In this document: in pieces, positions 1-7,625 of the stretch
How the letters are laid out: each line of letters starts with the position of its first letter
How positions within the stretch are numbered: the first letter of the stretch is position 1
NCBI GenBank assembly: GCA_905182125.1
Contig: CAJJAV010000028.1
Span: forward strand, 1 to 41,487
DNA length: 41,487 nucleotides
Direction of reading: 5' to 3'
Origin: an uncultured Candidatus Poseidoniales archaeon
Lineage (GTDB): Archaea; Thermoplasmatota; Poseidoniia; Poseidoniales; Poseidoniaceae
Translations under genes and position numbers: made by a program
The notes under the pieces: model-generated
The model's database searches: none
What the model saw: only the letters and a program-made list of their open reading frames with translations
Told to the model about the DNA's origin: nothing

Positions 1-1904
1 GTTTCCGTAAGTGAAACACTTCCATCACCGTCAGCATCAATCAGGACCATCATTTGAGCAGGGGTCGGAATGTATTCTTCCTCACTTTCCATGTGTGCAT
101 AGAAACCGCCAAATTCGTTGTGGTCAAGCAATCCGTCTCCGTTGGCATCATGGAATTCAAAGATCCAACCGAGCATCATGAGTTCTTCCGCAGTTTCATC
201 TCCAGAGGTCATGCTAGCAAGGATTTCAGAAAGGCTGAGTTGGTCGTCTCCGTTCGTGTCCGACATAAGGAGGATTGCATCAGAATCAAGATCAGTCCAT
301 TCGCAGAACTCGCCGTCGGAAGGTGCGGTGTCGCCAGCCATCAAATCGGTCTCATACCCTTCTTCGTCTTCGAATGTTCCTTCGGCTAGGATTGGCTCCC
401 CTGCCATGACTTCATAGCAGTAGTCGCCCATGAGTTCGTCAACGACTTCGTAAAATCCGTAGAATTCATCATCGTCGAGCATTTCATTGCCATCGACATC
501 TGCGTTGTTGAAGATGTTCGTGTAGAACGTGGTCATTTGACTTGCATCAGATTGGTTTTCTTCAACCATAACGAGGATTTCAGAGAGCGTGATGCTTCCA
601 TCTTGGTCCGCATCGAGCATCATCATCATCAGTTCATAGCCTTCTTCATCAGAATCGTCGTCACCCATATTGTCCATTTCATACAAGAAAGAGAGGAATT
701 CATAAAGATCGAGTTCCATGTCATCGTTCATGTCTTCTGAGAGGAAAAGGTTCGTAATCATGTTCCTGGTTGAATTGTCCATTGGTTCTTCACCGACTTC
801 TTCGCTCATGTTGTCCATGGCGTCTAGGAATTCATCGACGGAGATGTTACCGCTCATGTCTGTGTCGTACATATCAAACATCATTTGATCGTAATCGTAA
901 TCGCTAACCCAGCCCTGAATGATCGAGATTACAGTTCCGTCTGCGAGAATGAGGGTGAAGGTTACCCAGTACTCGTTGTCTGTGAGGTTGTTTTCTTCCA
1001 TGTCGATTGACCAAGAACTATTTGTGCTGGTACCGTTGTAAACCGTGTTCCCATTGTTATCTTGAAGTTCAACAGTTGCATACGACCAATCGCCTTGTTC
1101 GTAGAACCAGATATACAAGTACCCATTCGAGAGGGAAAACTCTGCAGTGGTGGGGCCACCATCGTCGCTGTAATACCAGGCAAGGAATTCATTGAACTCA
1201 AGCATGCTGTCGTTCGCATCTTCGGTGTCGTTCTCTTCAGCCCAGCCAGTATCCCACATCGCCATCTCTTCAAGGAGTTCTGTTTCCTCAGTGCTGTTCA
1301 ATGCGGATTCATTGTTTTGAGATCGCATCAAGTTCTCGTGATTGATGAGTTCAGTCCCGTTGATTGCACCATCGCCATCAACATCGACTTCATTGAATGT
1401 GTCTTCTGCTTCAGTGTCCAAGGTGGGCATTTCACAAACGCTTCCGTTAGCCATGCAGATTTCGGTGAATGCATGTCCGACAGTGTAGCCGTCGTAGGAG
1501 TCGTTCACATATGCGTCGACACCGTACCAGGTGCCTTCGTCAGCCATTGGGGATGCGTCTACGCTTCCCTCAAAGAAGAGAGCAAGGCTGATGTCAGCCC
1601 AGTGGGTGTTCCACGAGGTGTTGTCAGATTCTTCCATCATGTCTTCAGGGCCAAACCAAGCGGAAAAGTTGTTGTTGTCATAGACGTGAATTTCTGCGGT
1701 TAAGCCGGTATAGGTGGTTCCATTTGCGTCAAAATCGACGATCATATCGAGTTCATCGTAATCCATATCTGCGATTGTGTCCGTTGAACTAGTGCCTGTT
1801 GCGGGGTCTGCGTAAGATACACCAGCAAAGGTTGTCGTGACTAAAGCTAGTGCCATTAAGAAGGCTAAGCCGGGCTTCATTTTGAGTGACACGGTATCAT
1901 TCAT
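1..1904 (-). CDS. Secreted EF-hand repeat protein, 3' end beyond the window
   Basis: The frame is open from the ATG at 1904 to the left edge without a stop, so at least 634 residues are seen and the C-terminus is missing. A second in-frame ATG at 1880 begins a typical signal peptide (Lys-Pro, then a hydrophobic run ending near VSYA). After a beta-rich N-terminal part come at least eight EF-hand-like loops. Their 12-residue forms include DVDGDGAINGTE near residue 176, DTDMSGNISVDE near 352, DADQDGSITLSE near 430, DTNGDDQLSLSE near 547, DANGDGLLDHNE near 583 and DADGDGSVSLTE near 620. The protein is very acidic and Met-rich. EF-hand loops bind Ca2+, so a calcium-stabilised surface or exported protein is inferred; no enzymatic domain is visible. 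A TATA-like element lies about 28 bp before the first ATG. Confidence 0.85.
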   Translation of the reverse strand, partial: MNDTVSLKMKPGLAFLMALALVTTTFAGVSYADPATGTSSTDTIADMDYDELDMIVDFDANGTTYTGLTAEIHVYDNNNFSAWFGPEDMMEESDNTSWNTHWADISLALFFEGSVDASPMADEGTWYGVDAYVNDSYDGYTVGHAFTEICMANGSVCEMPTLDTEAEDTFNEVDVDGDGAINGTELINHENLMRSQNNESALNSTEETELLEEMAMWDTGWAEENDTEDANDSMLEFNEFLAWYYSDDGGPTTAEFSLSNGYLYIWFYEQGDWSYATVELQDNNGNTVYNGTSTNSSWSIDMEENNLTDNEYWVTFTLILADGTVISIIQGWVSDYDYDQMMFDMYDTDMSGNISVDEFLDAMDNMSEEVGEEPMDNSTRNMITNLFLSEDMNDDMELDLYEFLSFLYEMDNMGDDDSDEEGYELMMMMLDADQDGSITLSEILVMVEENQSDASQMTTFYTNIFNNADVDGNEMLDDDEFYGFYEVVDELMGDYCYEVMAGEPILAEGTFEDEEGYETDLMAGDTAPSDGEFCEWTDLDSDAILLMSDTNGDDQLSLSEILASMTSGDETAEELMMLGWIFEFHDANGDGLLDHNEFGGFYAHMESEEEYIPTPAQMMVLIDADGDGSVSLTE

Positions 1905-1924
1905 TACTCTTCGGATAAATCAAT

Positions 1925-1938
1925 CCTTTATTAAATAC
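1925..1938 (-). promoter_or_regulatory. TATA-like promoter element of the EF-hand gene
   Basis: On the minus strand this reads GTATTTAATAAAGG, an A/T-rich archaeal TATA-box-like string centred about 28 bp before the ATG at 1904. With the usual archaeal spacing of TATA box to start site, the transcript would start at or very near the ATG, suggesting a leaderless mRNA. No Shine-Dalgarno sequence is seen between them. This rests on pattern and position only. Confidence 0.45.
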
Positions 1939-2041
1939 CCACCTGCGACTTCAATCGTGATCTCACTACCAATAAATTGCTTTTTTTCCATTTCGAATAA
2001 ACCGCTGAATTGAAGAAGGAACGGTTCTTGGACCAGATAAG

Positions 2042-2117
2042 AGTCCCTTAGTGTAGCGGTCCATCATGGAGGGTTCTGGGTCCTCCGACCTCGGTTCAAA
2101 TCCGAGAGGGACTACCA
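2042..2117 (+). tRNA. tRNA-Gln (anticodon CUG), CCA encoded
   Basis: A full cloverleaf can be drawn. The acceptor stem AGTCCCT (2042-2048) pairs with AGGGACT (2107-2113), followed by discriminator A and an encoded CCA (2115-2117). The D stem is GTG/CAT. The anticodon stem GAGGG (2069-2073) pairs with TCCTC (2081-2085) around the loop TTCTGGG, placing CTG at 2076-2078. The variable region is 4 nt, and the T stem CTCGG/CCGAG encloses TTCAAAT. No intron is present. The 3' end is not repeated elsewhere in the window, so there is no sign of an integrated element. Confidence 0.95.
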
Positions 2118-2166
2118 CCGCATCATCGCCCCGTGGGGTTGAAGTTCATTGTGCCCTAGCAGGCAC

Positions 2167-2487
2167 ATGGCAAAGGTCGAAGTGTACACGAACAAAGGCT
2201 GCAGTGCCTGCGTGAGTGCAAAACGCTTGTTTGACCGGAAAGGAATTGCTTTCGAGGAAAAAAAACTTGGTGCTTCATCTCGAATGGACCGAGAGTTCTC
2301 GGCTCGAACGAATGGCAGTCGTTCAGTTCCTCAAATCTTCATTGACGGCGAATGGGTTGGTGGTTTCGATGATGTGGTACGTTATGATCAAGCAGGAGAG
2401 TTGGACTGGAGGTTGGGTTTAGAGCCGCGACCGAGCCTTGGGCCCTTCACACGATTCTTACGCTTCATGCGCGGTCACAAGTTTTGA
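2167..2487 (+). CDS. Glutaredoxin-like thiol-disulfide oxidoreductase
   Basis: The protein has 106 residues. It starts with a beta strand (KVEVYT) followed by the redox motif CSAC near residues 12-15, in the position of the CPYC motif of glutaredoxins. The cis-proline TVP-type motif (SVPQIFIDGE) and the glycine pair (GGFDD) that bind glutathione-like thiols follow. The C-terminal extension after about residue 80 is basic and not part of the fold. It probably reduces disulfides in the cytosol, with TrxB (31701-32630) a possible electron donor. The ATG at 2167 is preferred over an in-frame TTG at 2149. The 3' end overlaps the convergent gene by 13 bp. Confidence 0.9.
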   Translation: MAKVEVYTNKGCSACVSAKRLFDRKGIAFEEKKLGASSRMDREFSARTNGSRSVPQIFIDGEWVGGFDDVVRYDQAGELDWRLGLEPRPSLGPFTRFLRFMRGHKF

Positions 2488-3383
2488 TCTGAATGTTCGT
2501 CTTCTTCTGAACTGGGTTCAGGTCCTTTGAGGGTGAAACTTGTGACCATCTGCATGGCATTTCCCGCAGTGATTGTACCGCTGTAGTCACGGCTTTTCCC
2601 GTGCACCAGAACCCGGAGACGGAAGGTGACAGTTCGCTTACTGCGTCGCTTCCTGTGGTGCTTATAGAAATGGACTCCGATTTTATATTTCCCAACCGGG
2701 GCGTTCCCGGTCCATACAACATTCTCTACCGCATTGTTGCTGACAGGTCTGACGTTCATGTCAACGTCCAATTCACCACCGCATTCGCTTATTTTGTTGT
2801 TGAAGTAAATTCGTTCGCCAGAGGGACAAAACACGTGCATGTCCAGGTCGTTGTAATCATCCCAGGCAAGAGAGACCTGTACCTGACCACCTTTGCCGCC
2901 TTCGCGCTCCAGTCGTTCTTCGATGTCATCATCTTCTGGTGCGATGATCTCCATGACACTGACTCCGCTTCCGATCTCTTCTTCTTCAACCAGAGCGGCG
3001 TGTTGATCCAACTGGTCTTCGTTTTCTTCAATCCAAGCCTGTCGTTCTTCCACTAAAGCGGCACGCTGTTGTTCCTCTTCTGTTTCATCGAGCTCTTCAT
3101 CCTCGAAGAGGTCAGAGACCAACAAGCGTAAAAATTGGACATTTTGGTTCCGAACAAGCCCTCGTTCATCATAGGCTACAACTTCGACATCGTTCAAGTC
3201 TTCAGTTTGACGTCCTTGAATGTGGGTGGAATCTGTTTCATCCATGGTAAAACTTGGACCGTATTTCGCTCTCCTAGCCTCGATGAGGGCGAGTCGACGA
3301 CGTTTATTGGATCGCTTTATCAAAAAGACCAGCACCAAAGCCCCAATTCCAAAGGAAGCGGCGATGGTTGCATACTGCATCAT
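2475..3383 (-). CDS. Membrane-anchored DUF2135-like (YfaP-type) protein
   Basis: The protein has 302 residues. One membrane helix lies near residues 5-25 and is followed by a basic cluster (KRSNKRRR). A long acidic, Glu-rich probable coiled coil covers about 60-155. The C-terminal domain (about 165-255) has the DUF2135 pattern: a strand with W-D-D-x-x-D-L-D-M-H-V, then CPSGE, CGGELDVD, and a Val-Gly-Lys-Tyr-Lys-Ile-Gly-Val strand. The function of this domain is unknown; it is a beta-sandwich often found with surface or von Willebrand-type proteins. The gene follows korB on the same strand, 49 bp downstream. The start is uncertain: the ATG at 3383 has GGAGGA 17 nt upstream, while an in-frame TTG at 3440 would overlap korB by 8 bp. 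Confidence 0.75.
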   Translation of the reverse strand: MMQYATIAASFGIGALVLVFLIKRSNKRRRLALIEARRAKYGPSFTMDETDSTHIQGRQTEDLNDVEVVAYDERGLVRNQNVQFLRLLVSDLFEDEELDETEEEQQRAALVEERQAWIEENEDQLDQHAALVEEEEIGSGVSVMEIIAPEDDDIEERLEREGGKGGQVQVSLAWDDYNDLDMHVFCPSGERIYFNNKISECGGELDVDMNVRPVSNNAVENVVWTGNAPVGKYKIGVHFYKHHRKRRSKRTVTFRLRVLVHGKSRDYSGTITAGNAMQMVTSFTLKGPEPSSEEDEHSDQNL

Positions 3384-3432
3384 AAGTTCACCGGTTTCGT
3401 TCCTCCTTAATTGGAGGTTCGCCTGCAAACGA

Positions 3433-4488
3433 TCAGCCAAGAAGGGCTGCGTTCAATTGATTGAGAAGTGATTCTGGTGGACGTAGCGTTGAATTGGGCA
3501 CATCGATGAGAGGTGTGTCAACGAGGCCAAGATCCTCTGCAAGAGATGGCTTGGTGTTATCGAAGTAGAGCAGGCCGGTAACGTGCTTCTGATTCGCTTC
3601 AGCCCCGTGAAGGGCGGTTAGTGCTGCCATGGCGTCGGCAGGGTCGTGCGACTCAGAAATTGTTTCAAGACGGATAGTTGACCCGTCATGCAATTCAATG
3701 TCTCTGTAATGCCCTTCAGGAACTTCCACTTCTTCAATTGGGTTGAAATGGGGGATGTAATCAGTCATGTGGAGGGTGACTTCGTTCTCCTTAACGTAGC
3801 CGTAAGATCGCATTGATTCGTCGTTGTTGTTGAATGTCACACACGGACTGATGACGTCGATGAGGGCGAATCCCTTGTGCGACATAGCAGCCTTGATCAG
3901 TGATTTCAATTGTTTCTTCGATCCTGAGAACGAACGTGCGACGAACGTGCATCCAAGATTGATGGCGAGAGCGCACAAGTCGATCGGTTGCGTTGTGTTT
4001 GTTTTTCCTTTCTTTTTCTTTGACCCTACATCAGCGGTTGCGGAATATTGACCCTTTGTCAATCCGTACACACCGTTGTTTTCAATGATGTAAACCATGT
4101 CCATGTTCCGTCGAATGGCGTGAATCAATTGGCCAATGCCGATTGATGCAGAGTCACCGTCTCCTGAAACGCCGAGGTAAAGCAAGTCCTTGTTCACTGC
4201 ATAAGCGCCGGTGGTTACCGAAGGCATTCGGCCGTGGACCGTGTTGAAACCATGGGATTGTCCAAGGTAGTAAGCAGGTGTCTTCGAAGAGCAACCAATG
4301 CCGGACATCTTAGCGATTCGGTGGGGTTCAATTCCGTTCTCCCATGCCGCTGCGATGATGACGCTTGAGACTTGGTCGTGGCCACATCCTGGGCACAACG
4401 ATGATTTTCCACCGCTGTAACTGTCTTTAGGTTCGTTGATCACGTTGAGTTTTACGGCTCGGGCGGGTCGTGCTGGTGCATCGCTCAT
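3433..4488 (-). CDS. korB: 2-oxoacid:ferredoxin oxidoreductase, beta subunit (2-oxoglutarate type likely)
   Basis: The protein has 351 residues. It is the thiamine diphosphate-binding subunit that, with KorA, oxidatively decarboxylates a 2-oxoacid to acyl-CoA and reduces ferredoxin. Visible motifs are CPGCGH (32-37), IGCSSK (64-69), GDGDS (109-113) and the second half of the TPP/Mg2+ site, NNGVYGLTKGQ (137-147). A lysine-rich insert (KKKKGK near 157) follows. The start ATG overlaps the korA stop by 4 bp (ATGA), so the two are translationally coupled. The 2-oxoglutarate preference is inferred from the fused KorA partner and the TCA context; sequence alone does not exclude a broader 2-oxoacid specificity. 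Confidence 0.93.
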   Translation of the reverse strand: MSDAPARPARAVKLNVINEPKDSYSGGKSSLCPGCGHDQVSSVIIAAAWENGIEPHRIAKMSGIGCSSKTPAYYLGQSHGFNTVHGRMPSVTTGAYAVNKDLLYLGVSGDGDSASIGIGQLIHAIRRNMDMVYIIENNGVYGLTKGQYSATADVGSKKKKGKTNTTQPIDLCALAINLGCTFVARSFSGSKKQLKSLIKAAMSHKGFALIDVISPCVTFNNNDESMRSYGYVKENEVTLHMTDYIPHFNPIEEVEVPEGHYRDIELHDGSTIRLETISESHDPADAMAALTALHGAEANQKHVTGLLYFDNTKPSLAEDLGLVDTPLIDVPNSTLRPPESLLNQLNAALLG

Positions 4489-6272
4489 TGGTTCACCTCC
4501 TTGAGGGTGGAAAGAATTTGATCGGCATAGATTCGAGCTCGAGGTGGTATTCCGTCGCTGTACGCAACCGAATACACCTTTGTGATCAAGTCGTTTGGCA
4601 GTTCCTTTCGAAGGATCCCGTAAAGTTGGCCGTCTCGATTGATTTCAAGGACGATTGTTGTCTCATGCCGGCGGATGAAGTCCTGAACTCCGCTGTGGAG
4701 AGGCAGGGCGCGAACTCGGCACTGGCTGACCTTGAGGCCTGTGGCTTCGAGCATGTCATCGATTTCTTGAATCGTGTTTTCCATGCTGCCGAGGTAGATG
4801 ATGCCCACTTCACATTCTTCCTCTTCTCGGAGAATTGGTGCTGGTAAGTGGTCACGTGCTCCGTCAATCTTCGACCTGAGTCGAGTCATGAGGTTGAAGT
4901 AATCGTCAGGCTTTTCAGAATAAACACCCTTGGTGTTGTGGCCTGTTCCGCGGTATAGGATGGGGTCCATGCCGGAGCCGGGGAGGGTTCGGTAAGGGAT
5001 TCCATCGCCGTCCACATCGAGGTATCGACCAAAGTCTTCGAAGGCTTCGAACACTTCTCTGTCGCGAACGACCTTGCCACGGTCCATCTCCTGATCAGGG
5101 TAAGTGAAACCCTCACAAGCCCAGCGGTTCATGCCTAAGTCAAGGTCGCTAAGTCCAAAAATTGGGGTTTGATAACGCTCTGCAATGTCAAAGGCCCGCC
5201 AACCGAATTCGAAGCATTCTTCGACGGTTCCTGGGATCAACACGATGTGTTGGGTGTCTCCATGGCTTCCTTCGTAGAGCATGGTGATGTCGGATTGCTG
5301 GGTGCGGGTTGGGAGTCCAGTCGAAGGGCCAACACGGTTGACGTCCCAGAACACCGAGGGTATCTCTGCGAAGTAGCCCAAGCCGATGAATTCCTGCATA
5401 AGCGAAATTCCAGGTCCAGAGGTCGCCGTCATTCCACGACCGCCTGCCCATCCTGCGCCGAGGACCATGCCAGCAGCGGCAAGTTCGTCTTCGGCTTGAA
5501 TCACGGCACAGTTAGCGTTTCCTTCATCGTCAACTCTGAGTTGTGGTATGTAATTGATGATCCCTTCTGCTAGGGATGAAGAAGGTGTGATTGGATACCA
5601 CGCAAGCATTTGAACGCCACCAAAGATGCAACCTAAGGCTGTGGCTTCGTTGCCGTCGATGAAAAACTTGGGTGTCGCGATTTCTCGTGCAATCACCACA
5701 TACGGATCTTCTTTGGTGAAGTTTTCTTTGAAGTAATCTCTGCCGAGGCCAAGTGCGGTGATGTTGAGTTCAATGGCGCTCGCTTTGCCTTTGAATTGCT
5801 TTGCAACGGCCCCTTCGAGCGCTTCTTGGTCGATGCCCAGCATCTCAGCAAGGACGCCAACATAGATGATGTTGGTCACAAGTTTGGCGAGTTTTGGATT
5901 GATTTTTCGGGCCAATGTTGACATGGGTACCGGATAGGATACTACGTCGTCTCGGGTCATTTCCATTTTGGCATTTTCATTCCAAATGACCACGCTTCCA
6001 GGTTCGAGCGCTGCAATGTCATCGTCCCATGTTGCCGGGTTGACAAGCACCTGGATGTGAGTGCGATCGCCTGGTGCTTGGTAGCCTTTATCGGACAAGC
6101 GAACAATGTACCACGTTGGAAGCCCAGAAATATTGGAAGGGAACATGTTTTTTCCGCTGACGGGGACGCCCATTTCGAAAAAAGACTGGAGCAGAATGAG
6201 GTTTGCAGATTGGGACCCCGTTCCGTTTGCGGTTGCTATGTTGATGGTGTAGTCGTTAGCAATGGTCTCCAT
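4485..6272 (-). CDS. korA: 2-oxoacid:ferredoxin oxidoreductase, fused gamma-alpha subunit
   Basis: The protein has 595 residues from the ATG at 6272. Residues about 5-185 form the gamma (catalytic-linker) domain, beginning with a Gly-rich nucleotide-binding turn (ATANGTGSQSAN). From about 205 comes the alpha domain with the conserved YPITPSSS (226-233) that contacts the pyrimidine ring of TPP, followed by QAEDELAAAGM and the TSGPGISLM loop. Gamma-alpha fusions of this length are standard for KorA of aerobic and archaeal organisms. An upstream in-frame GTG at 6341 would add 23 residues without fold value, and a GGGGA stretch precedes the ATG at 6272. It forms an operon with korB. Confidence 0.93.
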   Translation of the reverse strand: METIANDYTINIATANGTGSQSANLILLQSFFEMGVPVSGKNMFPSNISGLPTWYIVRLSDKGYQAPGDRTHIQVLVNPATWDDDIAALEPGSVVIWNENAKMEMTRDDVVSYPVPMSTLARKINPKLAKLVTNIIYVGVLAEMLGIDQEALEGAVAKQFKGKASAIELNITALGLGRDYFKENFTKEDPYVVIAREIATPKFFIDGNEATALGCIFGGVQMLAWYPITPSSSLAEGIINYIPQLRVDDEGNANCAVIQAEDELAAAGMVLGAGWAGGRGMTATSGPGISLMQEFIGLGYFAEIPSVFWDVNRVGPSTGLPTRTQQSDITMLYEGSHGDTQHIVLIPGTVEECFEFGWRAFDIAERYQTPIFGLSDLDLGMNRWACEGFTYPDQEMDRGKVVRDREVFEAFEDFGRYLDVDGDGIPYRTLPGSGMDPILYRGTGHNTKGVYSEKPDDYFNLMTRLRSKIDGARDHLPAPILREEEECEVGIIYLGSMENTIQEIDDMLEATGLKVSQCRVRALPLHSGVQDFIRRHETTIVLEINRDGQLYGILRKELPNDLITKVYSVAYSDGIPPRARIYADQILSTLKEVNQ

Positions 6273-6451
6273 TGGTTGTATCCCCGTTACGCCGAACTCA
6301 CCGAGATGAGAGGCTGTATGGGGTTGGGGTTTGGCATACACTCTTTGAACATGTTGATGCGAACCGCCCTAAGTTTTGTCGTTTTTAGCCGTTTATCCAA
6401 AACCGTTTGATGAGCCGCGACGCTCAAAACTGAAAGCGGCTTCGGAGGTGC

Positions 6452-7549
6452 ATGGCCGATACCGACTCACCCACGAAATCTTCAATCAAAAAAGGGTTGA
6501 AAAAGCCGGAACTCACCGAAGCAGAACGACGAAAGGCCGCATGGGACAAGGCAGAGAAAACCCTTCTCAAAGGGAAGTATGAAGGCACACTCGACACCCT
6601 TCGTTCCATCGATGGTGAAGGTCAACATCCAACCACCCTTCGAATTGCTGGAGAGGCGACTTGGGCCAAAGCCAAAGACACCCGTTCGAAATCCGATTTT
6701 CGAAAAGCAGCGAGCCTCTTCAGAGATTCGATGAAAGGCAATTCCAAAGACAAGCGCACAAGCACCCAATACAACAACCTCCTCAATGAGATGCAAGACG
6801 CTCGAATCAGCGAAACAGTGTTTCCTCGCCTTGTTCGAGACGGCACCCCGACGTTGAGTGGCGTGTTTGCATTTGGAGCCGGTTTGTTGTTGATTCTTGC
6901 GGCAGTATCGGTTCTCAGCGCTCCTAAAGCCGATGGTGAGAATGTCGTCTTTGAGATGTCGTGGACCAATGCAGACGGTACGTTTGAAACTGGTGAACTC
7001 ACCATTGAGCTGTACGCTGACGCTGCTCCAACGCACGTTGAAAATTTCAAAGAACTCGTTCGAGACGGATCGTATGATTCCACTATTTTCCACCGTATCA
7101 TTGCTGATTTCATGCTTCAGGGCGGCGATTTCACCAACGGTGATGGCACGGGCGGCCATGCTGCTGTTTGGGACGGGTACTGCAACGGGTCACCGAGCTC
7201 CAGTTCTTCTGATTGCTTGGAGACCTCTTGGACCATTGGTGATGAGGCAAACAACGGCCTTAAGCACGAACCATACATGCTTTCAATGGCCAAAACAAAC
7301 AATGCTCACACCGGTGGCTCGCAATTCTTCATCGTATCACCAGGTGGCCAACCGCCATCGCATCTTGATAATATCCATACCGTGTTCGGTAAGGTGGTTG
7401 GAGGCCAAGATGTGGTTGACAAGATCGATGCCATTGAGACCACTAAAGATGGAAACGGACAATCAACAAGCGATCCAGTCTACCCAGTGACGCTTATCGA
7501 TGCCTCATTCAGCGGTGAAACATCCTCTGATTGGTGGAAGTTCTGGTAA
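6452..7549 (+). CDS. Membrane-anchored cyclophilin-type peptidyl-prolyl isomerase
   Basis: The protein has 365 residues. Residues 1-130 are basic and helical with a TPR-like look. A single membrane helix spans about 136-156, and the cyclophilin domain covers about 165-355. Active-site features are present: FHRII with Arg215, QGGDF with Gln223, GSQFFI (289-294) and His310 before VFG. The catalytic domain carries an insert of about 20 residues with Cys244 and Cys255 flanking a Ser run, possibly a disulfide loop. With the N-terminus inside, the isomerase domain would face outside and help fold exported proteins. GGAGGTG directly before the ATG is a good ribosome site. The gene is divergent from korA. 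Confidence 0.92.
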   Translation: MADTDSPTKSSIKKGLKKPELTEAERRKAAWDKAEKTLLKGKYEGTLDTLRSIDGEGQHPTTLRIAGEATWAKAKDTRSKSDFRKAASLFRDSMKGNSKDKRTSTQYNNLLNEMQDARISETVFPRLVRDGTPTLSGVFAFGAGLLLILAAVSVLSAPKADGENVVFEMSWTNADGTFETGELTIELYADAAPTHVENFKELVRDGSYDSTIFHRIIADFMLQGGDFTNGDGTGGHAAVWDGYCNGSPSSSSSDCLETSWTIGDEANNGLKHEPYMLSMAKTNNAHTGGSQFFIVSPGGQPPSHLDNIHTVFGKVVGGQDVVDKIDAIETTKDGNGQSTSDPVYPVTLIDASFSGETSSDWWKFW

Positions 7550-7625
7550 GTGCCCTTTCTTTCAGCGAGATGAACCAACCTTGTGAAGGGTTTCGTTCAT
7601 AGATTAGTGCATTCTGGGTGGTCTC

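Noticed and set aside
2042-2117. tRNA-Gln as an integration site
   Set aside because: Its 3' end is not repeated in the window and no integrase or foreign gene block follows it.
6482-7159. 225-codon minus-strand frame
   Set aside because: Shadow of the cyclophilin gene; no domain, no ribosome site, and the plus frame has all active-site motifs.
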